Part shown: positions 1-8,201 of the stretch, piece after piece | How positions within the stretch are numbered: the first letter of the stretch is position 1 | Layout: each line of letters starts with the position of its first letter | NCBI GenBank assembly: GCA_031422555.1 | Contig: JANPLZ010000097.1 | Coordinates: 1 to 25,444, forward strand | Length of the DNA: 25,444 nucleotides | Direction of reading: 5' to 3' | DNA from: JANNAT01 sp031422555 | GTDB taxonomy: Bacteria > Pseudomonadota > Alphaproteobacteria > Rhodobacterales > Rhodobacteraceae | Program-made: the position numbers and the translations under genes | Notes under the pieces: generated by a model | The model's input: the letters and a program-made list of their open reading frames with translations, nothing else | What the model was told of the DNA's origin: nothing | The model's database searches: none

Positions 1-1
1 C

Positions 2-481
2 GCCGCCATCGCCGAGATGGCCCATGCGGCCGGCATTTCCTGCGAAGGCGAAATCGGCTTTGTCGGCTATTCGGGCGGCGAAGGATCTGCGGGCACAGAC
101 CCCCAAGAAGCTGCGCAATTCGCCTTGGAAACCGGGGTGGATGCCATGGCGATATCGGTTGGCAATGTGCATTTGCAACAAGACAAGCAAGGGGGTCTGG
201 ACCTGGCCCGCATCCGCGCAATCGAGGCGCTGACGGGTGTGCCGTTGGTCATTCATGGCGGCTCTGGCGTGCCAATGGCGCAACGTCGCGCGCTGGGGAC
301 TGGATCAAACATCTGCAAATTCAACATCGGCACCGAACTGCGCATGGCTTTTGGCGACGCGCTGCGCACAGCCGTAAACCGCGATCCCCTGCGGTTTGAC
401 CGGATTTCCATCCTGCAAGAAACGCACGATCCGGTCGTTGCGGCCGCCCGGCGCGTTCTTGGCAACCTAAAGCGAGGCTGA
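2..481 (+). CDS. Class II fructose-bisphosphate/ketose-bisphosphate aldolase, 5'-truncated by the window edge
   Basis: The C-terminal 159 residues of a class II (zinc-dependent) aldolase, which cleaves or forms ketose bisphosphates in the cytoplasm. The reading frame is open from base 2, so the true start lies outside the window. Visible family motifs are GEIG near the left edge, a GNVH segment and a VIHGGSGVP segment that supply zinc- and phosphate-binding residues, and the KFNIGTELR segment of the phosphate-binding face. The stop TGA at 479-481 lies one base before the ATG of the dehydrogenase, so the two are almost certainly one operon. With an IolG-like partner, an IolJ-like (inositol pathway) or GatY/KbaY-like (tagatose) role is possible, but the substrate cannot be fixed from this fragment. 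Family assignment is secure; substrate is inference. Confidence 0.88.
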   Translation, partial: AAIAEMAHAAGISCEGEIGFVGYSGGEGSAGTDPQEAAQFALETGVDAMAISVGNVHLQQDKQGGLDLARIRAIEALTGVPLVIHGGSGVPMAQRRALGTGSNICKFNIGTELRMAFGDALRTAVNRDPLRFDRISILQETHDPVVAAARRVLGNLKRG

Positions 482-482
482 C

Positions 483-1469
483 ATGCTGAACATCGGAATT
501 CTTGGCTGTGGGCGGATCGGGCAAGTGCATGCCCAAACGATCAGCCGGTTGGATGCGGTGCGCGTGATCGCGGTGGCCGATGCCGTTCTTGAGGCTGCCC
601 AAGCACTGGCCAGCCGAACGGGGGCGCAAATCATGGAGGCGCAGGCGCTGATCGACAGCCCGTCGGTTGACGCCGTCATCATCGCCACCCCTACCGACAG
701 CCACTATGACCTGATCCATGCCGCCGCCCGCGCCGGTAAGGCGATCTTTTGCGAAAAGCCGGTGGATTTGTCGGCTGACCGCATCCGCCACTGTATCAAG
801 GTGGTCGAAGCGGCTGGTGTGCCCTTTATGACCGCCTTCAACCGCCGCTTTGACCCGAACTTCGCCGACCTTCAGGCCCGGCTTCGGGCGGGTGAGATCG
901 GGCGCGTTGAACTGGTCAGCATCACCTCGCGCGATCCCGCCCCGCCACCGATCAGCTATATCGAACGGTCGGGCGGAATATTCCGCGACATGATGATCCA
1001 CGACTTGGATATGGCCCGGTTTTTGCTGGGCGAAGAACCGGTGCAGGTTTTTGCCGTCGGCTCGGCGCTGATTGACCCCGCCATCGCGGCGGCGGGCGAT
1101 ATTGACACCGCGGCCGTCACCCTGACCACCGCCAGCGGGGCGATCTGCCAGATCACCAATTCGCGCCGCGCCACCTATGGCTATGATCAAAGGATCGAAG
1201 TGCATGGGTCGGCTGGTATGCTGCAGGCCGGGAATGTGCGGGAAAATACGGTCGAAGTTGCCACTGCCAATGGGTTTCGTTCGGCCCCGACAAAGCACTT
1301 TTTCCTTGAACGGTATCAGGCGGCCTACAGCGCCGAAGTCGCCCTGTTTGCGCAAAGCGTTGCGTCCGGCGCGCCTATGCAGCCCGACATTCGCGATGGG
1401 CTTGCCGCCCAGATTCTGGCCGATGCCGCCGCAGACTCCTTTTCAACAGGCAAGCCGATCAACCTTTGA
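483..1469 (+). CDS. iolG: Inositol 2-dehydrogenase-like Gfo/Idh/MocA oxidoreductase
   Basis: A 328-residue NAD(P)-dependent sugar/polyol dehydrogenase of normal family length. The N-terminal Rossmann fold shows GCGRIG at residues 8-13. The EKP motif is at 91-93. The segment from GGIFRD to IHDLD (164-176) carries D169 and H173, which with K92 match the catalytic Lys-Asp-His set of Bacillus IolG. The N120-R-R-F-D segment is typical of myo-inositol/scyllo-inositol dehydrogenases. The gene begins one base after the aldolase stop, so translation is probably coupled. Its context (aldolase, LacI regulator) fits carbohydrate or inositol catabolism. Other Gfo/Idh/MocA substrates are possible, so the symbol reflects closest resemblance, not proven function. 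Confidence 0.85.
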   Translation: MLNIGILGCGRIGQVHAQTISRLDAVRVIAVADAVLEAAQALASRTGAQIMEAQALIDSPSVDAVIIATPTDSHYDLIHAAARAGKAIFCEKPVDLSADRIRHCIKVVEAAGVPFMTAFNRRFDPNFADLQARLRAGEIGRVELVSITSRDPAPPPISYIERSGGIFRDMMIHDLDMARFLLGEEPVQVFAVGSALIDPAIAAAGDIDTAAVTLTTASGAICQITNSRRATYGYDQRIEVHGSAGMLQAGNVRENTVEVATANGFRSAPTKHFFLERYQAAYSAEVALFAQSVASGAPMQPDIRDGLAAQILADAAADSFSTGKPINL

Positions 1470-1511
1470 TAGCCCAGACGTTGGCGGCGGGCCGGCTTGC
1501 AGCCATGGCAT

Positions 1512-1559
1512 GCCACAGCCGCATCAGCGCAGCGCCCTGTGGCTAGGCCAGATTTTTTT
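1512..1559 (+). terminator. Candidate intrinsic terminator after iolG-like gene
   Basis: A 7-bp inverted repeat (GCCACAG at 1512-1518 and CTGTGGC at 1537-1543), overlapped by a small TGGC-TAG-GCCA hairpin (1540-1550), is followed by a run of seven T (1553-1559). It lies 43 bases after the iolG-like stop and overlaps the 3' end of the convergent dioxygenase gene. The stems are modest, so this is tentative. Confidence 0.35.
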
Positions 1560-2715
1560 GGTGAAGGGCGTCGAGAATGGCAAAGAATTCCGTCGCGCCT
1601 TGCCCGCTCACAAGCGCGTCACGCAGATAATCCGCCTGTGATTTTGGCGCCATGCCGCCTTTGGGTGGATTGCTGTCCAGATTGGTCGGAAAGGGATAGC
1701 CCTCGGCCGTGGCCGCCACGACATTGGCGATGTTCAATCCGGCCCCAAGCCGCAATTCGGGATAGAGCGCGCGGATCATGCGGGCACGGTCAACGGTTTC
1801 CATTGCCCGCCCCAAAGCCGACGACACTTGCAGCAGATTGCCCAAGCGGAACCGGTCCGCTGTGTGATTGGTGCCCGCACCGTGCATCACCGCCGGGTTG
1901 AAGAACATCAAATCACCCTTGCACAGCGCCAGTTGCACGTGGTTGGCCACAAAATGCGCCTGAAATTCTGGCCGCGCAAAGGCAAGGTAGCCGGCAAGGA
2001 ACTGCTGTGAAAACGGCAACACCATCGTTGGCCCGGTTTCCAGCGGCATATCGCAATGCGCCACGGCGCCCTGCAATGTCAGCGTGGGCGAGATGGCATG
2101 AATATGCGCCGGATAGCGCGCTATCTGTTCCGGCGACATGAACCCCAAATGATAATCCCGGTGTGCGGTCTGTGCTGCACCGCCGGGGTTCACCCGGTTT
2201 ACCTGAGCGGTCATCTGGTAGGCCGGGCCCAGCCAAGCCTCAGCAGCCAGCGCGATGCCGTGTGAGCTGAAATAAGCGGCAAAGTTTGCAGGGTCAGCAA
2301 GGCAATGCTTTTCAAGCGAATTCCAGATCCGGTCATTTGCGCCCGGCTTGGCGAAATGGTCACCGCCGCCTTTGACCACCCGTTTTTCATCCGCGATGAT
2401 TTGGGTAAAAATCTCACTTGCCCGGTCGATAACTGCGTGGTCTGCCACCCCCTGCCGGATGATGATGACGCCAGCCCCTTGGGCAAAAACAGACGACCAT
2501 TCTTCCATCAAGGCTTGACGGGCGGGCTGATTTTCGGCCGCAGCATCCACATCTGCGCCAAGGTAAATCGGGATATTCCGGTTCACTTCGGCCGCAAGCG
2601 GAACATCGGCAGGGTCTGTCGTCTGGCTGACAATCTTGCAAAACTCTGCGAAGTTGCCGCTGTTGGCCTCCAGCCAGACCGGCGCGCGCTGTGGCTTTGG
2701 GGGTATGAAATCCAT
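1543..2715 (-). CDS. Phytanoyl-CoA dioxygenase (PhyH) family Fe(II)/2-oxoglutarate oxygenase
   Basis: A 390-residue non-haem iron oxygenase. The likely facial triad is H185-x-D187 (in AHRDYH) and distal H278 (in MHGAGTN), with R288 or R290 (DRFRLGN) positioned to bind 2-oxoglutarate. These enzymes hydroxylate a substrate with decarboxylation of 2-oxoglutarate in the cytoplasm. Two in-frame ATGs exist at 2721 and 2715. An AGGAG sits directly against the first but 6 nt from the second, so I chose 2715. It is divergent from a LacI-family regulator 87 bp away and convergent with the aldolase-dehydrogenase pair, so it is probably controlled by that regulator. No signal peptide is visible. The substrate is unknown; its neighbours suggest a polyol- or sugar-derived compound, which is inference. 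Confidence 0.85.
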   Translation of the reverse strand: MDFIPPKPQRAPVWLEANSGNFAEFCKIVSQTTDPADVPLAAEVNRNIPIYLGADVDAAAENQPARQALMEEWSSVFAQGAGVIIIRQGVADHAVIDRASEIFTQIIADEKRVVKGGGDHFAKPGANDRIWNSLEKHCLADPANFAAYFSSHGIALAAEAWLGPAYQMTAQVNRVNPGGAAQTAHRDYHLGFMSPEQIARYPAHIHAISPTLTLQGAVAHCDMPLETGPTMVLPFSQQFLAGYLAFARPEFQAHFVANHVQLALCKGDLMFFNPAVMHGAGTNHTADRFRLGNLLQVSSALGRAMETVDRARMIRALYPELRLGAGLNIANVVAATAEGYPFPTNLDSNPPKGGMAPKSQADYLRDALVSGQGATEFFAILDALHQKNLA

Positions 2716-2765
2716 GGGCATCTCCTGCTGTATCCCCGATCAATGGCAGAACTGCTGCGCGAAAA

Positions 2766-2777
2766 GATTTGTAAATC
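2766..2777. promoter_or_regulatory. Small dyad in PhyH/LacI divergent region (candidate operator)
   Basis: GATTT-GT-AAATC is a 12-bp perfect-arm inverted repeat 26 bp before the LacI-family start and 51 bp before the dioxygenase start. LacI-type regulators commonly bind short dyads in such divergent promoters. The centre is not the usual CG step and the site is short, so support is weak. Confidence 0.3.
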
Positions 2778-2802
2778 ACCTCAAAAACACCTCAAATACG
2801 GC

Positions 2803-3819
2803 ATGGACCCAAAATTCACCCATAAGGAAATTGCCCATCAGGCGGGTCTTAGCCTTGCCACAGTTGACCGCGTTCTGCATGGCCGCGACAACGTTCGCCT
2901 TGTCACAGCCGACCGCGTGCGCACCGCAGCCGCAGAGCTTGCCCGCCAGTATGACGCAAGCCATCTGCACAGCCCCAAGGTGACGCTGGATATCGTGATG
3001 CAAGCGCCGGATCGGTTTTCATCAGCCGTCCGGGCCGCCTTTGACGCAGAATTGCCCCTGATGCGGCCTGCAACCTTCCGCGCCCGCTTTCACTTTGCAG
3101 AAGTGCTGGAACAGCACGACCTTGTGGCGCTGTTGCGGGCGATTGCCCGGCGCGGCACCCAAGGCATTGTGTTGAAAGTGCCCGCAACGCCCGAAGTTGA
3201 GACGTGCCTTGCCGAACTTGCCACGCGAAAAATCCCGATCATCACCTATGTGACGGATGTGGCGCATCCCTTGCGGCTGGCCTATGTCGGCATGCAAAAC
3301 AACCGGGCAGGCGCAACCGCCGCCTATCTTTTGGCGCGGATGGCGCAGTCACAGCCGTCTTGCGTGTTGGTCACCATGTCCAGTCAGTTGTTTGAAGGTG
3401 AAGAGGCGCGACGCATGGGCTTTGTCGATTACCTGACAAAAAGCGCGCCGCAGATGGCAATCTTGATCGTTTCGGAAAGTTTTGGTGTCAACAGGCCCAC
3501 GGGCGTTGTGATCCGGCAGGCGCTTGAAGATCATCCCGAGATAAGCTCGGTCTATTCAATTGGCGGTGGCAATCGCGCGATACTTGCCGCTTTTGCCGAC
3601 GCGGGGCGCGCGATTGATGTTTTTGCGGCGCATGACCTTGACCGCACCAACACAGAATTGCTGAAATCCGGGCAGGTCAGTTTCGTGATCCACCACAGTT
3701 TGCGGCAAGATGCGCGGCGGGTGGCGCTGCATTTCAGCAAACACTACCGCTTGATTGATCCTGCAACAGAAATCGAAGACGCCGAAATCAATATTGCCTG
3801 CCCGATTATGTCAAAGTGA
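2803..3819 (+). CDS. LacI-family transcriptional regulator
   Basis: A 338-residue repressor-type protein, normal for the family. Residues 5-26 form the LacI helix-turn-helix (KEIAHQAGLSLATVDRVL), followed by the hinge and a periplasmic-binding-protein-like sensor domain to the C-terminus. The ATG at 2803 gives exactly the canonical LacI N-terminus. An in-frame ATG at 2743 would add 20 residues, and neither has a clear ribosome binding site. Divergence from the PhyH-type gene suggests control of it and perhaps of the aldolase/dehydrogenase operon. The effector is probably a sugar or polyol, but nothing in the sequence identifies it. Confidence 0.9.
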   Translation: MDPKFTHKEIAHQAGLSLATVDRVLHGRDNVRLVTADRVRTAAAELARQYDASHLHSPKVTLDIVMQAPDRFSSAVRAAFDAELPLMRPATFRARFHFAEVLEQHDLVALLRAIARRGTQGIVLKVPATPEVETCLAELATRKIPIITYVTDVAHPLRLAYVGMQNNRAGATAAYLLARMAQSQPSCVLVTMSSQLFEGEEARRMGFVDYLTKSAPQMAILIVSESFGVNRPTGVVIRQALEDHPEISSVYSIGGGNRAILAAFADAGRAIDVFAAHDLDRTNTELLKSGQVSFVIHHSLRQDARRVALHFSKHYRLIDPATEIEDAEINIACPIMSK

Positions 3820-3901
3820 AAGGTCGCGGCTGAGCCGTCAAGCGCTTGTCTGACGCCGTAGTTTTTGCAACTGAAACGATATGCCGGTTGGTTCTGATCA
3901 A

Positions 3902-3961
3902 GGGCCGCTGGCCCGCAGGACAAGACCTCGCCGGACACTGGGAGTTTGTGTCCAGCGAGGT
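3902..3961. terminator. Strong stem-loops between convergent operons, candidate bidirectional terminator
   Basis: A 14-bp stem with one mismatch (3925-3938 with 3948-3961, 9-nt loop) lies between the LacI-type gene and the convergent binding-protein gene. A smaller GGGCC-GCT-GGCCC hairpin (3902-3914) precedes it. No T tract follows on either strand, so it may be a Rho-linked or RNA-protecting structure. The rest of 3820-4053 shows no credible gene: the 72-codon frame at 3846-4064 has no recognisable motif and spans the hairpin. Confidence 0.5.
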
Positions 3962-4053
3962 TGCACGGTATCGGTCACGGCTGCCTTTTGGGGCACCTGA
4001 CAAGACCGCCGTGCTGTGGGTTACGCGCGCGCTGACATCCGCACGCGCCGTGT

Positions 4054-5217
4054 TCAGTTTATGACATTGGAATAGAACGTCGCTTCGACATCAGCCATAT
4101 CGATCGCAGCCAGATCGTCGGGCAACGCATAGCCATCGGCATCTGCATGCACCTTTGCCACATCAAACGCATTCGCATCGGCGATATAATCGTTGGTCAC
4201 ATAGCGGGCGGTGTCAATGTCGATACCGGACATGCCGATGTCCTTGAGTATCTTGAAGAATTTGTCCCAAGCCGAAACATCGTGTTCGCCCCAACCGGCC
4301 CGCTTTGCCATGTCACCCTTGAAGGTGCGGTGAATCTGCATCAGGCTTTCGGTGCCCGCGCGTGGGCCATAATTGGCCCGCGTGGTCGGCAGCGCCTTGA
4401 ACACGATCTCGGCGGCGGCGCGCGGGTTGCGGTCGGCAAATTCACTGCCCATCGCCCAGCCGCGCAGGTATTTCTGCAAGAAGGCCAAACGTTCGGGGTC
4501 TTCAAGATCAGCCCTGCGCACCACCAGCGAGTTTGACGGCAAGGGCGAGCCGCGCATCCCCAGCCAGTAGTCGAAGTCCAGCCCCTTGGCCCCCAGATCG
4601 GCGCGCAGGCCTTCCCATGCAAGGCAAGCATCGCCTTGGCCACCCGCCAGTGCAGTCGTCCAAGTCGGCCAGCCGGCCTCGACGTAGGTGATCTTTGTGG
4701 GGTCAACGCCCACGGCCGCAAACATCGGATCGGCAATCGCCTGCCACGCGGCTGATCCCAACAGCACGGTCTTGCCTTCAAGCCCCTTCAAGTCGGCCAT
4801 GCCCTCGCCCTTGCGGAAGGCAATGTTGAACAGGTCCAGATACCCGCTGCCAAAGATCGACACCAGATCCATGCCGTTGTTGACCGCAAACGACAAAACC
4901 CCCGGCGACGGAAAGCCGATATCGGCTTGTTCAACCGCCACAAACTTGACCACCGCCGTGCCGTCGGATGGGCCCGGCTCCATCGCGGTTTCCACCCCCA
5001 GATCGCCGAAATATCACATCTCTTTTGCCACCCAATAGGGGTAGTCATCCATCACTTCGATGGTGCCGCGCGGCGATATCCAGGTGAATTTTTCGCCGTA
5101 AGGTGCTGCCTGCGCCTTGCCGGGGGCCAACAGGCCGCCGCCAAGGATCGTGGTGGTGACAAGTCCGCTGGCGCTGATTTGCAGCAGGCGGCGGCGTGTC
5201 ATGTTTTGAATGGTCAT
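4054..5217 (-). pseudogene. SsuA/TauA/NMT1-type ABC substrate-binding protein interrupted by in-frame TGA
   Basis: The frame encodes 387 positions of a periplasmic binding protein for a sulfonate/nitrate/taurine-type importer. Residues 1-37 form a Tat signal peptide (TRRRLLQIS, hydrophobic stretch, AQA cleavage site), preceded by GGGGAGG at good spacing. Residues 40-67 begin the mature protein and end YWVAKEM. Codon 68 is then TGA (5014-5016). The same frame continues without gap (YFGDLGVE onwards) through a full NMT1-like domain to the stop at 4054-4056. A single base change, for example from GGA (the family often has Gly here), explains it. Reinitiation downstream would give no signal peptide, so the protein is probably not made as a functional exported receptor. 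It is the last gene of the hydrolase-ATPase-permease operon. Sequencing error is the main alternative. Confidence 0.85.
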
Positions 5218-5295
5218 CAGGTTTCCTCCCCTAAAATGGTATGCCGCAGGGTTGTGGTTGTTCGGGCAAATGCGGCTGATCCGCCCGTTTGCGTG

Positions 5296-6108
5296 TCAGC
5301 TTTCCCAACCGGCCAGTTTTTTGCCCAGCCAGAAGAAAAAGGCGTAGATCGTGATGCCCGTGACGGCCAGGATCAGGATGCAGGCAAAGAATTCCGGCAT
5401 CCGCAGCGTGGATGAATAGGTGGTCAACCGGCTGCCAAGCCCGAACCCACCGCCCGACATGTCGGCACCAACGGCGGTGATCATCCCGAAGATCGCCCCG
5501 ATCATCAGGCCGACGATGACCATCGGCATCGCCATCGGGATGCGGATCTTGGTGAATATTTGCAGGGTCGATGCCCCGCAGGACCGGGCAAGCGCGATCT
5601 TCATCGTATCGACCCGCCGGAACCCGGTTGCCGCGTTGATCATCACCATTGGGCCGGATGCCAAAGCCACAGCGATGATGCGGGGTGTATAGCCAAAGCC
5701 GAAATTGAGGATCAACAGCGGCACCAGCGCCAGCATTGGCGTGGTGACCAACAGCAGGATGTAAGGCGTGATCACCTTTTCAACAAAGGGAAACTGGGTG
5801 ATCACGGCGGCCAGAACCAAGCCAATCGACGCCCCTACGGCATAGCCTGAAAAAAGCTCGATCAGGGTATAGGCGTAATGCTGGCCGATCGTTGACATCT
5901 CGGCCGAGGCAAAGACCGCGGCGATGGCCGAAGGGGTGGGCAGGATGTATTGCGGCACTTCGAAGAAGCGTAACAGAAACTCGCCGCCGCCGATGACCAT
6001 CACCGCCACGGCGATGATGGCGATCACTTCGCGCGCGCCCTGACCGCCAAGGCCGCTGGCAAGGCCTGTCGGACTTGCGAACCCTGCGCTGTTATTTGAC
6101 CGGTTCAT
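5296..6108 (-). CDS. ABC transporter permease, SsuC/TauC type
   Basis: A 270-residue inner-membrane protein with about six hydrophobic segments and an N-terminal cytoplasmic stretch. The cytoplasmic coupling loop (LARSCGASTLQIFTKIRIP) matches the EAA motif of BPD-transport permeases of the sulfonate/nitrate/taurine class. Its ATG overlaps the ATPase stop by four bases (ATGA), so translation is coupled. Length and motifs look intact. It forms the channel with the ATPase at 6105-6914 and would have depended on the binding protein downstream, which is interrupted. Confidence 0.9.
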   Translation of the reverse strand: MNRSNNSAGFASPTGLASGLGGQGAREVIAIIAVAVMVIGGGEFLLRFFEVPQYILPTPSAIAAVFASAEMSTIGQHYAYTLIELFSGYAVGASIGLVLAAVITQFPFVEKVITPYILLLVTTPMLALVPLLILNFGFGYTPRIIAVALASGPMVMINAATGFRRVDTMKIALARSCGASTLQIFTKIRIPMAMPMVIVGLMIGAIFGMITAVGADMSGGGFGLGSRLTTYSSTLRMPEFFACILILAVTGITIYAFFFWLGKKLAGWES

Positions 6109-6914
6109 GCTGTCCCCCGTTTCGCAATCGAAGCCAAGGATTTCACCGTTGGCGGATGCTGGATGTCGTGCTTGATCAGGTTGACAAGGTCGAAAAAGTC
6201 CCGCGACTCCATCAGATCAAGCGATCTTGGCCGCGCAAAAGGCACCTCGACAACGCGCGAAATCTGGCCCGGACGCGCCGACATGATATAAACCTTGTCG
6301 GCCAGATAGACCGCTTCGGCGATGGAATGGGTGATCAGGATTACGGTCTTGCGCGCCTCGATCCAGATTTCCTCGACCAGTTTGTTCATCTCGTCGCGGG
6401 TAAACGCGTCCAGCGCGCCGAAGGGTTCATCCATCAAAAGAACGGTCGGATCGCTGGCAAGGGCTCGCACAATCGACGCGCGCTGCTGCATGCCGCCCGA
6501 TAATTCGCGCGGCATCTTGTCGCCAAACCCGCCAAGGCCCACGCGGTCCAGCAAACTGTCGATCCGGGCCGCATCCGGGCGGTGTTTGCGAATTTCAAAC
6601 GGCAGTTCGATGTTCTTGCGGATCGACCGCCACGGCAGAAGATTGGCCTCTTGGAACATCATGCCAATGCTGGGATGCGGGCCGGTGATCCATTCATCCC
6701 CCAGCGCGATTGCCCCCGAGGTCAGCTTGTGCAAACCCGCGATTGACCACAGCAGGGTGGTTTTGCCGCAACCTGAAGGCCCGACGATGGAAATGAATTC
6801 GCCGTGGCGGACCGTCAGATCAACGTCTTTCAACGCCTGAATGCCGCCCGGTTGCGTGCCGTACGTTTTGGTCGCGCCTCTGACATTCAGGGCTTTTTCC
6901 GTGGTCTGTTTCAT
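6105..6914 (-). CDS. ABC transporter ATP-binding protein, SsuB/TauB type
   Basis: A 269-residue nucleotide-binding subunit. It shows Walker A GPSGCGKT (45-52), Q-loop Q88, signature LSGGMQQR (138-145), Walker B VLLMDE (158-163) and the switch His H196. All catalytic elements are present. I chose the ATG at 6912-6914 because GGGAGG lies 6 nt upstream; an earlier in-frame ATG at 6938 has no such site. The stop overlaps the permease start. It powers import of a small substrate with the permease and binding protein of the same operon. Similarity to SsuB/TauB indicates class, not substrate. Confidence 0.92.
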   Translation of the reverse strand: MKQTTEKALNVRGATKTYGTQPGGIQALKDVDLTVRHGEFISIVGPSGCGKTTLLWSIAGLHKLTSGAIALGDEWITGPHPSIGMMFQEANLLPWRSIRKNIELPFEIRKHRPDAARIDSLLDRVGLGGFGDKMPRELSGGMQQRASIVRALASDPTVLLMDEPFGALDAFTRDEMNKLVEEIWIEARKTVILITHSIAEAVYLADKVYIMSARPGQISRVVEVPFARPRSLDLMESRDFFDLVNLIKHDIQHPPTVKSLASIAKRGTA

Positions 6915-6941
6915 CGTCGCCTCCCTTGGCGTCATCATCGG

Positions 6942-6981
6942 GCGGGCATGCCCGCGCTGGCCCCCAAAGCGGGCTTTGGGG
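6942..6981. promoter_or_regulatory. Two tandem palindromic hairpins between hydrolase and transporter genes
   Basis: A perfect 14-bp palindrome (GCGGGCATGCCCGC, 6942-6955) is followed 6 bases later by an 8-bp stem with a 4-nt loop (CCCCAAAG at 6962-6969, CTTTGGGG at 6974-6981). They fill the 91-bp gap between the MetX-like gene and the ATPase gene. No T tract follows, so mRNA processing, differential stability or partial termination is more likely than full termination. Confidence 0.45.
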
Positions 6982-7005
6982 TTGGACGTGTTGCAGTTGG
7001 TTTGC

Positions 7006-8055
7006 CTAGTTTGCCAGCAGTTCGGTCAGATAGCGGTCCACTTGCGCCATGTATCCCGGCTCGAACCCGTTCAGGCCCATGTGACCTTCGGGCGAGTGGA
7101 TCACCCGCAATTCAGCATTTGGGATCAGCTTGCAGTCGGCGTCGCATTCGTGCGGCGGGAAAAACTGATCATGGCTGATCGGCATCACCATCGTTTTGGC
7201 CGTGATGCGCGCCAAAGCTGCCGCCAGATCGCCGCCCGTGTGAAGGGACACATCGGCGCGCTGCCATTTGTGCATCTGCGTCAGCAGCACATTCGGGTCC
7301 ATCGGCTCAAAATAGGCTTTCATCACGCTGTTGATGAAATCATCCAGCGACGACATGCCGAGGATCGAATTCCACCGCTTGTCTTGATAGAATTCCGTTG
7401 ACCAACCTGCCGTGGCCACAATTTTTGCCATCCGGTCCATCCCGGCGCGCACATCCGTCCCCAAGGCATACCAGCCGCCGCGCCATTCCGGATCGGATGT
7501 GATGGCCTCGGTCAGGGTGTCAATAAAAACCGTCTGATGCAGCGAAATCCGGGCTGTGCATGCAATTGCCGCCGCCCGTGCCACCTTGTGCGGGTGGCGC
7601 ACGATCCATTCGTAAACCTGCTGGCCACCCATGGACCCCCCAACCGCCAGGGCCAAAGTTTCGATGCCGAAATGCTTGGTGATCAATTTGTGCTGGGCAG
7701 TCACATCATCCGCGATGCTTAGCTTTGGGAACTTTCCCATCGCCTGTGGGCGCGCCACGTTATGGGCCGAAGACGAGACGCCACCACCAAGCTGGTCGGC
7801 AATGATGATGAAATATCTGGCCGGATCAAGCGCGTGGCCAGCGCCGACATAGATATCCTCCATCACCTTGCCGGTGCCTGAAAACCAAGTCGTGACCAGA
7901 ACCGCGTTCGAGCGGGCGGCGTTCAGAACACCTTGCGTGCGATAGGCAAGTTTGGCACCGCGCAGCGTTTCACCGGATTCAAGGATCAGGTTTCCCAGAT
8001 CGTAAAATTCGACGTTGCCCTGAGTCAGGGGGCCATAAAATGAGTTCTCAATCAC
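7006..8055 (-). CDS. MetX-like alpha/beta-fold hydrolase/acyltransferase
   Basis: A 349-residue alpha/beta-hydrolase of the homoserine O-acetyltransferase (MetX)-related family. The catalytic triad is visible: nucleophile S141 in GGSMGG, D296 in MPISHDQFF, and H325 in EGHMGLNG. GTG at 8053-8055 is the preferred start: a G-rich site (GGGGGG) lies 7 nt upstream and the N-terminus then matches the family. A GTG at 8109 would add 18 atypical residues. True MetX proteins make O-acetylhomoserine, but this copy sits at the head of an ABC importer operon next to a LuxR-type gene, not with methionine genes. Hydrolysis or acyl transfer on the imported substrate is therefore more likely, which is inference. 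Confidence 0.85.
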   Translation of the reverse strand: MIENSFYGPLTQGNVEFYDLGNLILESGETLRGAKLAYRTQGVLNAARSNAVLVTTWFSGTGKVMEDIYVGAGHALDPARYFIIIADQLGGGVSSSAHNVARPQAMGKFPKLSIADDVTAQHKLITKHFGIETLALAVGGSMGGQQVYEWIVRHPHKVARAAAIACTARISLHQTVFIDTLTEAITSDPEWRGGWYALGTDVRAGMDRMAKIVATAGWSTEFYQDKRWNSILGMSSLDDFINSVMKAYFEPMDPNVLLTQMHKWQRADVSLHTGGDLAAALARITAKTMVMPISHDQFFPPHECDADCKLIPNAELRVIHSPEGHMGLNGFEPGYMAQVDRYLTELLAN

Positions 8056-8138
8056 GTCTGTGCCCCCCCATTGGCCGTCCACCCGGTCACAGGCGACACG
8101 GCTTCGCACTTTGATGTGCGCACCTCATGGGTCTAGCA

Positions 8139-8158
8139 AGATCGGTATCGCCCGATCT
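8139..8158. promoter_or_regulatory. 20-bp dyad upstream of MetX-like gene, candidate LuxR-type regulator site
   Basis: AGATCGG-N6-CCGATCT is a perfect-arm inverted repeat in the gap between the LuxR-type gene stop and the MetX-like start, 84 bp upstream of the latter. The overall 20-bp size and dyad symmetry match sites bound by LuxR-type dimers. An 8-bp palindrome GTGCGCAC lies at 8116-8123. It could instead be a weak terminator hairpin for the regulator gene. Confidence 0.4.
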
Positions 8159-8201
8159 ATCGCGAACATTCGCAATGGATCGGCCATCATACGCGGGCGG
8201 A

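Noticed and set aside
321..1355. Long minus-strand frame (344 codons) opposite the iolG-like gene
   Set aside because: It is antisense to a clear coding gene, is rich in Arg/Gly/His and shows no family motif; high-GC genes routinely leave such frames open.
3846..4064. Plus-strand 72-codon frame between convergent operons
   Set aside because: No motif or good ribosome binding site, it crosses the hairpins, and it runs into the 3' end of the binding-protein gene.
5014..5016. In-frame TGA as selenocysteine or stop-codon reassignment
   Set aside because: TGA ends many intact genes here with ATGA overlaps, no SECIS-like hairpin is evident just after the codon, the site is not a redox Cys position, and a third gene is interrupted by TAA instead.
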